Positions 1 through 7,724 of a stretch of DNA of 47,169 nucleotides are shown piece after piece. The position numbers and the translations under genes were made by a program. Under the pieces are notes generated by a model. The model was not told the origin of the DNA. It did not search any database and worked only from the letters and a program-made list of their open reading frames with translations. Position 1 is the first letter of the stretch. Each line of letters begins with the position of its first letter. This stretch comes from Gammaproteobacteria bacterium (GTDB lineage: Bacteria; Pseudomonadota; Gammaproteobacteria; Xanthomonadales; SZUA-36), in the NCBI GenBank assembly GCA_024275935.1, contig JAJRYF010000119.1, positions 1 to 47,169 of the forward strand, written 5' to 3'.

Positions 1-8
1 ACCGGGGA

Positions 9-114
9 CATGAATTCTGAGTGCCCGCCTGAGACACGCCGTGAACCCATCCATGGGGGCTCTTCACCCGCATCCCTGCGGGTGGAGGTCTCAGGCGAGC
101 ACCCAGAATTCATG
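9..114. repeat. Palindromic intergenic repeat element (REP/MITE-like)
   Basis: Two 27-base arms (9-35 and 88-114) are inverted copies with only two mismatches; both contain an EcoRI-like GAATTC and a CCTGAGAC end. The 52-base centre holds a perfect 8-bp hairpin (65-72 with 77-84, loop TCCC) and a smaller CCCAT/ATGGG stem (46-57). There is no coding potential. The nested-hairpin layout is typical of dispersed intergenic repeats or small non-autonomous elements. Only one copy lies in this window, so its dispersed nature is inferred. Confidence 0.75.
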
Positions 115-225
115 CTTGAACAGTTAACGGGACAGCAATGATAGCGTAGTTTACCGTGTTCTACGGTTAAAAGTGGCCGGATTTGGGTGCAGAGTTTAGC
201 TGGACTACGGTACAATGCGCTTATC

Positions 226-1509
226 ATGCAAGTTGATAAAACTCAAACAAGCACAAGTGCGAAGGCAAGAAGCCGGCGTTATGATCCGCGGTTTTTTCGT
301 GCCCTGTTAGCACACTTATGGAGACACTTTAGAAGTGACAGGTTGTTTGAGGTAGCAGGAGCTCTCAGTTATACCAGTCTATTAGCACTGGTGCCATTGC
401 TCGCGGTCGGGCTTGGGGTGATTTCCTCGTTTGAGGTATTTCAGAATTGGAGCGGTAACCTACAAGATTTTATTTTCAAAAATTTTGTCCCTAGTGTTGG
501 CGAAGAAGTAAAAACCTATCTTCAGGTGTTTATGGCCAGTACTTCAAAGCTGACAATTGTTGGCACAATGTTTCTGGTAATTACCGCGCTGGCATTGATG
601 TCGGCAGTCGAATCTGCCTTTAACCGTATCTGGCGGGTAGCCATACCACGCAGCTTCCTTTCCAGAGTGGTAATGTTCTGGGCAGTACTAACGCTGACTC
701 CGCTACTAATGGGGGCTGGTTTAGCCTTGACCGCCAGTCGCTCCATAGATGGCTTAGGCTTTGGGCTGTTAAGCCAGGTATGGATTGAGACCCTGGCAAT
801 TTTTATATTTACCTGGCTGGCTTTGGCGCTGATGTTTATTTTGGTGCCAAACAGGCAAGTCAATTGGCGGCATGCGCTGATAGGTGGCTTGGTTTCAACC
901 CTATTGTTCCAACTGGCCAAGAAAATATTCGTGCTGTATGTTTCCAATGCCAATTACAAAACTGCTTATGATTCATTGGCAACAATTCCAATTTTCCTGT
1001 TCTGGATATTTATTTCCTGGGTTGTGGTTCTACTGGGTGCCTCACTGACGGCAGCCCTGACTACATTCCGTTATCGTAAAAGTGACTGGCATTGGCCGCC
1101 AGAACTAGAGTTGCAGTTATTATTCCGCTTGCTTAGAGATCTGCTCAAAGCTCAGCAAAAAGGTGCGGTTTTAAGCCTCGAAGAAATATTATTGCGAGAA
1201 CCGGCTGCCAGTGACGGTCAGATACTGGGTATGCTGCATCAACTGAATCAAGCTGGTATGGTGGCGCAGGCAGAAGATAACCGCTGGCTGCTTAGTTGTG
1301 ATTTGGATGAGGTAAGCTTTGCCAGTCTGTTAGAGGTTGGGCAGTACCCGTTGCCTTTAACTAGAGTTGATGAAATGCCACAATCAGAGCCAGTTGATCA
1401 ACGCTTTGTAGTTTTGATGACAAGTTTATCCGCCGGAGCTGATAGTTTGTTGCAGCAACCTCTAAAAGACTTACTAATTGAAGAAAATATTGGGAAAACC
1501 AGTGACTAA
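226..1509 (+). CDS. YihY/BrkB family inner-membrane protein
   Basis: The 427-residue product is a polytopic inner-membrane protein of the YihY/BrkB (formerly misnamed RNase BN) family. The family's N-terminal signature ALSYTSLLALVPLLAVG is present, followed by about six hydrophobic segments up to about residue 290. A soluble C-terminal part of about 130 residues looks winged-helix-like, as in long family members. Transport or envelope roles have been proposed for the family, but no activity is established. The ATG at 226 is preferred over an in-frame start at 187. A possible -10 hexamer TACAAT (211-216) lies so close to it that the transcript could be nearly leaderless, and no Shine-Dalgarno is visible. 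The gene overlaps the next one by 8 bases, suggesting co-transcription. Confidence 0.88.
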   Translation: MQVDKTQTSTSAKARSRRYDPRFFRALLAHLWRHFRSDRLFEVAGALSYTSLLALVPLLAVGLGVISSFEVFQNWSGNLQDFIFKNFVPSVGEEVKTYLQVFMASTSKLTIVGTMFLVITALALMSAVESAFNRIWRVAIPRSFLSRVVMFWAVLTLTPLLMGAGLALTASRSIDGLGFGLLSQVWIETLAIFIFTWLALALMFILVPNRQVNWRHALIGGLVSTLLFQLAKKIFVLYVSNANYKTAYDSLATIPIFLFWIFISWVVVLLGASLTAALTTFRYRKSDWHWPPELELQLLFRLLRDLLKAQQKGAVLSLEEILLREPAASDGQILGMLHQLNQAGMVAQAEDNRWLLSCDLDEVSFASLLEVGQYPLPLTRVDEMPQSEPVDQRFVVLMTSLSAGADSLLQQPLKDLLIEENIGKTSD

Positions 1510-1975
1510 AATAATCCGCATATTCTGCCTGCTCAGCCTTCTCTCTACAGCGGTAAATACACTGGCCGAGGAACCTGTTTTGGCCGGTGACTTTAGCCTT
1601 CCTGACCTTAATGGGCAGACAGTAAAGCTATCTGATTTTCGTGGTAAGTGGGTAGTGGTAAATTACTGGGCCACCTGGTGCGCGCCATGTCGTAAGGAAA
1701 TCCCGGAATTGAGCGAGCTATACACAGAGCGCGCAGACATCGTGGTTTTGGGCCTCGATTATGAAGATATTGAGCGCTCCAAACTGGATAAGTTTTTAGC
1801 AGGAATCCATGTCTCCTACCCCATATTATTATTAGACATATACAATATGCCAGAGTTTGTAGATGAGCCAAGGGCTCTGCCAATGACCATTATCATCAAC
1901 CCAGAAGGGTTCAGAATGCGGACTTTTTATGGCCCGATTACCCGGGCTGAGATTGAGCGGGTGGTAGATTCCTGA
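1502..1975 (+). CDS. TlpA-like periplasmic thioredoxin-fold protein
   Basis: This is an exported thioredoxin-fold protein of the TlpA/ResA type. An N-terminal hydrophobic segment ending near TLAEEP acts as signal peptide or anchor. The active site is WCAPC, inside the family motif NYWATWCAPCRKE, and a cis-proline candidate lies in ALPMTI. Such proteins reduce disulfides in the periplasm, often for cytochrome c or copper-protein maturation; the partner here is unknown. I chose the GTG at 1502, which overlaps the yihY stop and has GGGA upstream; an in-frame TTG at 1478 would add eight residues. The overlap suggests translational coupling with the membrane protein upstream. Confidence 0.85.
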   Translation: MTKIIRIFCLLSLLSTAVNTLAEEPVLAGDFSLPDLNGQTVKLSDFRGKWVVVNYWATWCAPCRKEIPELSELYTERADIVVLGLDYEDIERSKLDKFLAGIHVSYPILLLDIYNMPEFVDEPRALPMTIIINPEGFRMRTFYGPITRAEIERVVDS

Positions 1976-2007
1976 TTTTTTTGGGGGGCTATAGGAACTC
2001 ACAAAAG

Positions 2008-2436
2008 ATGAATTTATACGCATTAATCATTGGAATTGTTATCGCAGTTTATGTGATTATCAGGTTCCGGAAGACAAGGTTAGAGAGGAAAAAATGGGTG
2101 TATCCAGTGCTTCTCGCAACATTCCCGGTGTATTACTGGGTGTTTGCTGTATATGCTTCAGATTATCGTGCTTTAGCAGTCGAAGTAATTATTGGTTTCA
2201 TTTTTTTGGTAATAGCCTATATAGCATATAAGTTAAGTAGCTTTATGAGCCTGTTACTTTTGGCTTTTGGTTACCTTGCCCATGGGGTATATGATATAGC
2301 CCATAATTCGTTCTTTTATAACCCTGGAACACCTCTGTGGTGGCCCGAATTTTGTGGGGCAGTTGATGTCTTAATCGGCTTGTACTTGGTATATTTTGCT
2401 GCCTCAATGAGGCGGAAGAATGCTGAAGCTGCCTAA
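2008..2436 (+). CDS. Small four-helix membrane protein, DUF6010-like
   Basis: The product has 142 residues with about four or five hydrophobic helices. The C-terminal half has a distinctive polar patch, HGVYDIAHN followed by NPGTPLWWPEFCG, which resembles what I recall of the DUF6010 family. The function is unknown. The histidine, aspartate and tryptophan residues clustered near the membrane could bind a metal or ligand, but this is speculation. The ATG at 2008 has AGGAA about ten bases upstream and is preferred to an upstream TTG at 1981. It lies 32 bases after the thioredoxin gene, so it may be read from the same transcript. Confidence 0.7.
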   Translation: MNLYALIIGIVIAVYVIIRFRKTRLERKKWVYPVLLATFPVYYWVFAVYASDYRALAVEVIIGFIFLVIAYIAYKLSSFMSLLLLAFGYLAHGVYDIAHNSFFYNPGTPLWWPEFCGAVDVLIGLYLVYFAASMRRKNAEAA

Positions 2437-2505
2437 CAATAACAAGATGCAAGCAAGGTTCAGGGCGCGCGCTTCTTATTTTTGCTCAGTTTCAAAATAG
2501 AATTA

Positions 2506-2534
2506 TTGACACTAGCTTTTATCTTAACTATGGT
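2506..2534 (+). promoter_or_regulatory. Sigma-70-type promoter for the lipoprotein gene
   Basis: A perfect -35 TTGACA (2506-2511) is separated by 17 bases from TATGGT (2529-2534), which matches four of six bases of the -10 consensus. It lies 36 bases before the ATG at 2570 in otherwise AT-rich non-coding DNA. Confidence 0.55.
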
Positions 2535-2569
2535 TCATTTCAAAATTAATTTAACATCGGATAAGTTTT

Positions 2570-3229
2570 ATGAAAATAATAATAGTGTTGATGCTATTAG
2601 TGTATATTTCCGGGTGCGGAGCACCAGCTCAGCTGAAAGGTAATGAGCAGAGCTTTTTAGGTAAAGCTTCTACCGTGTATTACCTGCCAGAGGAAGATTC
2701 TAATGTAATAGATTTCTCAAACAGAATGGTGCAAGGGATGACTATGACCATGATGAAATGGGTTGAACCAACGGCTGAAACAAGCAGTAATAACCTAAAT
2801 ATAACTCCCGACTATATTGTATTCTCCGAGGCTGTAATTAATCCCACACGAGAGAAGGAAGATAACTCTGGATTAGTTGGGGTTAGAAATAGTTATGCAA
2901 GTTACTGCCAAGGGGTTGGTGGGGTTTCTGTCAAAAAGTACAGTAAAGGTTGGCGTAGGCTTGGTGGAGCGTATGTCAGAAAATACAGCAAAGGTGGGCA
3001 TGAGGCTAGTAGCACCCAAAGAAATGCTAAGTTATTCTTTTCATGCTTAGGGAAAAATGGTGATGTTTTATTCTTTGTGAGGGTTGAAAATGCACAAACT
3101 GTTGAGAATCGTGAAGAAGTAACTCACAATTATATAACTTTAATAAAGCCGACTAATTCACCTAAAAACCTGAACTACATGGCTGAAATTAAACGCAATG
3201 GTTATGTTGCAACTGCACTGGAAAAATGA
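2570..3229 (+). CDS. Hypothetical lipoprotein with internal duplication
   Basis: I do not recognise the family. The 219-residue product begins with a lipoprotein signal peptide, a short hydrophobic run ending in the lipobox ISGC, so Cys16 would be lipidated. The mature part is soluble, with no membrane segment. Residues 117-131 and 132-146 are a diverged tandem duplication of 15 residues sharing V-K/R-KYSKG, matched by a 45-bp period in the DNA (GTC at 2930 and at 2975). A purine-rich GGATAAG lies before the ATG, and a good -35 is present at 2506. The base composition is AT-rich compared with the housekeeping genes, suggesting that this and the next gene are accessory. Confidence 0.75.
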   Translation: MKIIIVLMLLVYISGCGAPAQLKGNEQSFLGKASTVYYLPEEDSNVIDFSNRMVQGMTMTMMKWVEPTAETSSNNLNITPDYIVFSEAVINPTREKEDNSGLVGVRNSYASYCQGVGGVSVKKYSKGWRRLGGAYVRKYSKGGHEASSTQRNAKLFFSCLGKNGDVLFFVRVENAQTVENREEVTHNYITLIKPTNSPKNLNYMAEIKRNGYVATALEK

Positions 3230-3315
3230 AAGGCAAAGAGGTACAGGGTATGCTTGGCCCGCAATAAAGGGGCTCTCGGTTTTGCCACTATCGTATTTTA
3301 TCAAAGGAAGCACGG

Positions 3316-4140
3316 ATGAATAAAACTGCTCTAGCTGACCTGGTTTTTAATAGAATAAAAGAGGAGGAGGCGTCTCTTCGATGCCAATACGAAAATACCA
3401 AAGATCAAATTGGGTATTTTGTAATTGACAATCTATTACCAGATTCTGTTGCTAAAGACATATATAAAGCATTCCCTGCTGCGGAATTGATGTTGCTGCG
3501 AAAAAGTATAAGAGAAGATAAATATATTGCGGTTCAAATGGATAAATATAAGCCTATATTGGAGGCTGCGATATTTGCGTTTCAAGACCCCAGAGTTGTT
3601 GGGCTGATAAAAAACATATGTAGCATAGATTCGCTTTATCCAGATAAAAATTTATATGCTGGAGGCTTATCCCTTATGCAGAAAGGCCAGTTTCTAAACC
3701 CGCATATAGATAATTCTCATGAAAAAGATAGAAAGCGGTGGCGGGTGTTAAATCTTTTGTATTATGTCTCCCCCAACTGGGATGCCAAAAATGGTGGTAA
3801 TTTGGAGATATGGCCAAATGGTTTTAAAGAAAAACAAACCACGATTGAAAGTCGGTTTAATAGGCTCGCAATTATGACAACTCATGGGACATCATGGCAC
3901 TCGGTTAGCCCAATTGTGGCGGACTCGGAAAGAACTTGCGTTTCAAATTATTACTTTTCTGATACAGCTCTTAGGCCAGATGATAAGTTTCATGTGACTT
4001 CGTTTAGAGGCCGTCCAGAACAAAAAATTAGAGATCTAGTGTTGCAGGCTGATGCCGTATTGAGACAGGGAATTAGAAAAATATTTCCTAAAGGAGTTGT
4101 TACTACCGATCATCTATATAAAGATCCCAATGACAGCTAG
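3316..4140 (+). CDS. 2OG-Fe(II) oxygenase family protein
   Basis: The product is a 274-residue non-haem iron, 2-oxoglutarate-dependent oxygenase of the prolyl-4-hydroxylase-like superfamily. The iron triad is visible: His130 and Asp132 in PHIDNSH, and His195 in GTSWHSV. Arg206, eleven residues later, fits the 2-oxoglutarate-binding basic residue. The double-stranded beta-helix core spans roughly residues 105-220, and the C-terminal 50 residues are basic. The substrate is unknown; relatives hydroxylate proteins, glycans or small metabolites. AAGGAAG precedes the ATG. The gene is clearly AT-richer than its neighbours and has no pathway partner beside it, which suggests horizontal acquisition. 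Confidence 0.83.
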   Translation: MNKTALADLVFNRIKEEEASLRCQYENTKDQIGYFVIDNLLPDSVAKDIYKAFPAAELMLLRKSIREDKYIAVQMDKYKPILEAAIFAFQDPRVVGLIKNICSIDSLYPDKNLYAGGLSLMQKGQFLNPHIDNSHEKDRKRWRVLNLLYYVSPNWDAKNGGNLEIWPNGFKEKQTTIESRFNRLAIMTTHGTSWHSVSPIVADSERTCVSNYYFSDTALRPDDKFHVTSFRGRPEQKIRDLVLQADAVLRQGIRKIFPKGVVTTDHLYKDPNDS

Positions 4141-4261
4141 CATTGCTTTAAACAAGCTCAATTACTGGGCTGAGATCACCGTTTATCGGGTCGCAAAGCA
4201 AGAAAATATAAACAAATACGGAAAAACCACCCGAATTCAGAAAATACCTTGACCTTGGTCA

Positions 4262-4289
4262 TTGAAATTCGCTTCAGTTCAGATATAAT
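4262..4289 (+). promoter_or_regulatory. feoABC promoter
   Basis: TTGAAA (4262-4267) and a perfect -10 TATAAT (4284-4289) are separated by 16 bases and lie 44 bases before the feoA ATG. The -10 box is overlapped by the Fur site, a layout that lets bound Fur exclude RNA polymerase. Confidence 0.8.
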
Positions 4290-4305
4290 GAGAATCATTC
4301 TCATT
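4284..4305 (+). promoter_or_regulatory. Fur box
   Basis: Positions 4287-4305 form a perfect 9-1-9 palindrome, AATGAGAAT-C-ATTCTCATT. It contains the 7-1-7 Fur core TGAGAAT-C-ATTCTCA, and the 19-mer at 4284-4302 matches the classical Fur consensus at 16 of 19 positions. Placed over the -10 of feoA, it predicts repression by Fe(II)-Fur in iron-replete cells. Confidence 0.88.
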
Positions 4306-4333
4306 TAGATTCAACCCTGATGGGGCATAAATT

Positions 4334-4576
4334 ATGTCTGAACCAATTATTATGCTCAAAGATATGTCGGTAGGTAGCAAAGCCCGTGTTAGCGGTTATG
4401 CAAAAACTAATCCGGTATATCGCAAGAAACTTCTTACTATGGGCTTGACCCCTGGGGTTGAGTTAGAAGTAATCCGTTATGCGCCTTTAGGCGACCCGAT
4501 TGAGATTGCGGTACGCGGCTTTGCCTTAGCTTTACGCAAACACGAAGCTGATGCCTTGCAATTGGTAGCAGTGTGA
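4334..4576 (+). CDS. feoA: Ferrous iron transport protein FeoA
   Basis: FeoA is a small cytosolic SH3-like protein needed for FeoB-mediated ferrous iron uptake. The 80-residue length is typical. The family's conserved central segment is visible as RKKLLTMGLTPGVELEVI, followed by the GDPIEIAVRGFALALRK strand region. It is the first gene of the feoABC operon, directly downstream of a promoter overlapped by a Fur box. Its stop codon overlaps the feoB GTG by four bases, so translation is probably coupled. The ATG at 4334 is the only sensible start. Confidence 0.95.
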   Translation: MSEPIIMLKDMSVGSKARVSGYAKTNPVYRKKLLTMGLTPGVELEVIRYAPLGDPIEIAVRGFALALRKHEADALQLVAV

Positions 4577-6927
4577 CCGAGCAGTCTAATCCACCCACTA
4601 TTGCGGTAGTTGGCAATCCCAATGCTGGTAAGACCAGCCTGTTCAATGCACTCACTGGCTCGCAGCAAAGTGTTGGCAATTGGCCTGGGGTTACGGTGGA
4701 GCGTAAAACCGGGATATTTACCTTTCAAGATAATGATTACGAACTGGTAGATTTACCTGGAATTTATGCGCTGGATGTATTTGCAGATGGCACCTCAATT
4801 GATGAGCAGATTGCCTGGGAATATGTAACTTCGCGTGAAGCTGGGTTGCTGGTTAATATTGTTGATGCCAGTAATCTGGAGCGCAACCTCTATTTAACCA
4901 CCCAATTACTAGAAATGCGGCGACCGATGGTAGTGGCATTGAATATGATGGATCTTGCTACTGGCGATGGTTTATCTATTGATGTGGAAGCTTTGTCTGA
5001 ACGCCTGGGTTGCCCGGTCGTTCCAATTGTTGCCGCTACTGGGAAAGGGCTTGATCAGCTTCTGGAAGCAATAACTACAGAAGTTCAGCCGGCCCCGATG
5101 CCAGCAGTGGACTATTCACCGGCCTTAACCGCAGTTATCGATCACTTTTCCGGGTTTTATAAAGATGTAGCCAGCCAGAATTCGGTTGATTCTCGCTGGT
5201 TGGTATTGCGCTTGTTGGAACAAGACCCGCTTGCAGCCAAGTTGGTTGGCGCCGATGCGGTCAACCACATAGATGAAGCTACGCAAAGGCTCAGTAGTGA
5301 GTTGAGTGATGATTTAGATATTGTCCTGGTTGATGCGCGCTATGGATTTGCCCACGAAGTCACGCGGGCGGTTACCCAAAGCTCGCGAATAAAAAGGCGA
5401 GCGGTAAGTGAAAAAATTGATCGCTTTGTATTAAACCGATGGCTGGGAATACCTATATTCCTGACAGTTATGTACCTGCTGTTTCTGCTGACTATTAATT
5501 TAGGTAACGCCTTCGTTGATTTTTTTGATCAATTGAGTGGTGCGTTGCTAGTTGATGGCTTAGGCAATTGGTTGACGGCGGTGGGAGCACCAGACTGGTT
5601 ACGAGCAATTCTTGCCAATGGCCTGGGCGCAGGCGTTCAGGTAGTTGCTACTTTTGTACCGATAGTTGGCTTGCTTTATTTTCTACTATCACTGTTAGAA
5701 GATAGTGGCTATATGGCCCGGGCTGCATTTGTAGTTGATCGGGCTATGCGTAAGGTCGGCTTGCCGGGTAAGGCATTTGTGCCTTTGTTAACTGGCTTTG
5801 GCTGCAATGTTCCTGCGATTCTGGCGACCAGAACTCTGGAGCAGCGCCGTGACCGGATTATCACCATTGTAATGGCGCCATTTATGTCTTGTGGTGCAAG
5901 GCTTCCGGTATATGCCCTCTTTGCAGCGGCATTTTTTACTACTGGCGGGCATGATGTGGTGTTCGCGCTCTATTTGATTGGTATTTTGGCAGCTGTGATT
6001 ACCGGCCTGATACTGAAGAAAACCCTACTTCGGGGTAGCAATGCAACCTTCATCCTGGAATTACCAGCTTGGCACCGGCCTCGAATGCGGACTGTCTGGC
6101 CACAAACCTGGGTTCGCTTGAAGGGCTTTATTCTTGGAGCTGGTAAAATTATTGTACCGATAGTTGTGGTTTTAAATTTACTTAATGCCCTGGGTACAGA
6201 TGGTAGTTTTAATAATGCCGATACCGAAGACTCGGTACTTAGCACTATCGGGCGTACCATTACCCCGGCGTTTGCACCAATGGGGCTAAGCGAAGATAAC
6301 TGGCCGGCAGCGGTAGGCATATTTACTGGGGTGGCGGCGAAAGAAGTTGTGGTGGGCACTCTGGATGCTTTGTATACCGAAATCGCTAGGCAAGAGGCCA
6401 GCACTGATGGTGAGGAAGAAATATTTAAGCTCTCAGTTGCGCTGAAAGCTGCTTGGATGACAATTCCAGCAAATCTGGGCGACTTGGGTAAGCGTTTCTT
6501 TGATCCATTGGGGCTGGATATTATCGACACCGACAGTGCTGCCGAGGCTGCTCTGGTGCAAGATGTAAATGAGGGGACTTTTGGTGCTATGCAAAGTCGT
6601 TTCGATGGCAGGATAGGCGCATTTGCTTATTTGCTGTTTATCTTACTATATACTCCCTGCGCGGCTGCGTTGACTGCTATTGTTAGAGAAATTGGCGCGG
6701 GCTGGGCAGTATTTGTGGGTCTCTGGACTTTGGGGTTTGCCTATTTGGCCGCCACGGTGTTCTATCAAGCTGCAATATTTAACCGCCAACCGGCAGCATC
6801 AGCTAGCTGGCTTATTGGCTCGGCGATATTTGTGGGTGTGGTGATTTTGGTGATGCGCCTGGTGGGTAGTCGACAGACGGCACGGTTGCAATCAGCAACT
6901 ACCGTAAGGGCTGAAGAAAGCGGATGA
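4573..6927 (+). CDS. feoB: Ferrous iron permease FeoB
   Basis: FeoB is the inner-membrane Fe(II) transporter with an N-terminal G-protein domain. The 784-residue product shows G1 GNPNAGKTS (14-22), G3 DLPG (60-63) and G4 NMMD (about 123-126). A helical linker follows, then the membrane domain from about residue 285 with two Gate regions. The conserved GFGCNVPAILATR carries the cysteine thought to line the iron path, and PFMSCGARLPVY lies in the same Gate. It starts with GTG overlapping the feoA stop and ends overlapping feoC. The length is normal for the family and no key residue is missing. Confidence 0.97.
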   Translation: MTEQSNPPTIAVVGNPNAGKTSLFNALTGSQQSVGNWPGVTVERKTGIFTFQDNDYELVDLPGIYALDVFADGTSIDEQIAWEYVTSREAGLLVNIVDASNLERNLYLTTQLLEMRRPMVVALNMMDLATGDGLSIDVEALSERLGCPVVPIVAATGKGLDQLLEAITTEVQPAPMPAVDYSPALTAVIDHFSGFYKDVASQNSVDSRWLVLRLLEQDPLAAKLVGADAVNHIDEATQRLSSELSDDLDIVLVDARYGFAHEVTRAVTQSSRIKRRAVSEKIDRFVLNRWLGIPIFLTVMYLLFLLTINLGNAFVDFFDQLSGALLVDGLGNWLTAVGAPDWLRAILANGLGAGVQVVATFVPIVGLLYFLLSLLEDSGYMARAAFVVDRAMRKVGLPGKAFVPLLTGFGCNVPAILATRTLEQRRDRIITIVMAPFMSCGARLPVYALFAAAFFTTGGHDVVFALYLIGILAAVITGLILKKTLLRGSNATFILELPAWHRPRMRTVWPQTWVRLKGFILGAGKIIVPIVVVLNLLNALGTDGSFNNADTEDSVLSTIGRTITPAFAPMGLSEDNWPAAVGIFTGVAAKEVVVGTLDALYTEIARQEASTDGEEEIFKLSVALKAAWMTIPANLGDLGKRFFDPLGLDIIDTDSAAEAALVQDVNEGTFGAMQSRFDGRIGAFAYLLFILLYTPCAAALTAIVREIGAGWAVFVGLWTLGFAYLAATVFYQAAIFNRQPAASASWLIGSAIFVGVVILVMRLVGSRQTARLQSATTVRAEESG

Positions 6928-7151
6928 TTCTATTTGAACTGCGTGATTATTTGAAAACGGTTAAGCGGGCTGCGCTGCCTGACCTGGCGCGGCATTTTGA
7001 TGTTGATGCCAGCCTTATACGGGACTTGCTCCAGCGCTGGGAGCAGCGCGGCCAGGTTTCCAAATTAAGTAGTAGTGGCCCGACCAAGTGTGGCTCCTGC
7101 CAAGCTTGCGGTGCTGCAGACCTGGAAATATATATCTGGAATTCTCAGTGA
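6924..7151 (+). CDS. feoC: FeoC-like winged-helix protein
   Basis: The 75-residue product has a winged-helix fold (residues 1-50) with a cysteine-rich wing CGSCQAC. FeoC proteins are thought to modulate FeoB stability or activity, and in some species the wing cysteines bind an oxygen-sensitive iron-sulfur cluster. Only three cysteines, in a CxxCxxC pattern, are seen here, fewer than the four in enterobacterial FeoC. The ATG overlaps the feoB stop in an ATGA arrangement, so it is the third operon gene. It ends three bases before the convergent rnhB gene. Confidence 0.85.
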   Translation: MILFELRDYLKTVKRAALPDLARHFDVDASLIRDLLQRWEQRGQVSKLSSSGPTKCGSCQACGAADLEIYIWNSQ

Positions 7152-7154
7152 TTT

Positions 7155-7724
7155 CTAGCGCATGGCCGCCCGTACTGGTGCAAAGCTGCGCCGGTGGATA
7201 GGGCAGGGACCAAATTCAATTAAGGCGGCTTTATGCTGTGGTGTTGGGTAGCCTTTATGCTGATTAAAACCATAGTTTGGCCACAGCAGGTGCTGCTCGC
7301 ACATAATTAAATCACGACTTTGCTTTGCTAATATAGATGCGGCACTAATCGCAGCTTCGCTGGCATCCCCGCCGATTATTGCTTTAGCCGGAACTCCTAA
7401 AGGTGGGCAACGGTTGCCATCTATCAATACCATCTCAGGTTGAATACTCAACCCTGTGACTGCCTGTTGCATTCCCAGTAAGGTAGCCTGGAGAATATTG
7501 ATGCGGTCAATTATGGCTACTTCAATATGGACTATTTTCCAGGCTAAGGCTTGCTGTTTGATTATCTCAAATAACTGTTGTCTGGCTTGTGGGCTGAGCT
7601 TCTTGGAGTCGTCCAGCCCTGAAATTACCCGTGCCGGGTCAAGTATGACTGCAGCTACGCTTACCGGGCCAGCTAAAGGGCCGCGACCAGCTTCGTCTAC
7701 CCCGGCTGTATGTAGTGCTTTCAA
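7155..7724 (-). CDS. rnhB: Ribonuclease HII
   Basis: RNase HII cleaves RNA in RNA-DNA hybrids and starts removal of single ribonucleotides from DNA. The 189-residue protein has the catalytic motif [12 protein letters not shown] (Asp10, Glu11), [15 protein letters not shown] and [15 protein letters not shown], covering the DEDD metal-binding set. It is the last gene of the minus-strand lipid A block, and its start overlaps the lpxB stop by four bases. In many Gammaproteobacteria dnaE follows; here the operon ends against the convergent feo operon. Confidence 0.96.
   Translation of the reverse strand: MKALHTAGVDEAGRGPLAGPVSVAAVILDPARVISGLDDSKKLSPQARQQLFEIIKQQALAWKIVHIEVAIIDRINILQATLLGMQQAVTGLSIQPEMVLIDGNRCPPLGVPAKAIIGGDASEAAISAASILAKQSRDLIMCEQHLLWPNYGFNQHKGYPTPQHKAALIEFGPCPIHRRSFAPVRAAMR

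Noticed and set aside
522-953. 143-codon minus-strand frame inside the YihY gene
   Set aside because: It is antisense to a well-supported membrane protein and has no recognisable motifs or ribosome-binding site; it looks like a codon-bias shadow.
5970-6530. 186-codon minus-strand frame inside feoB
   Set aside because: Fully antisense to the conserved FeoB membrane domain, and its translation is Ser/Ala/Thr-rich in the way typical of shadow frames.
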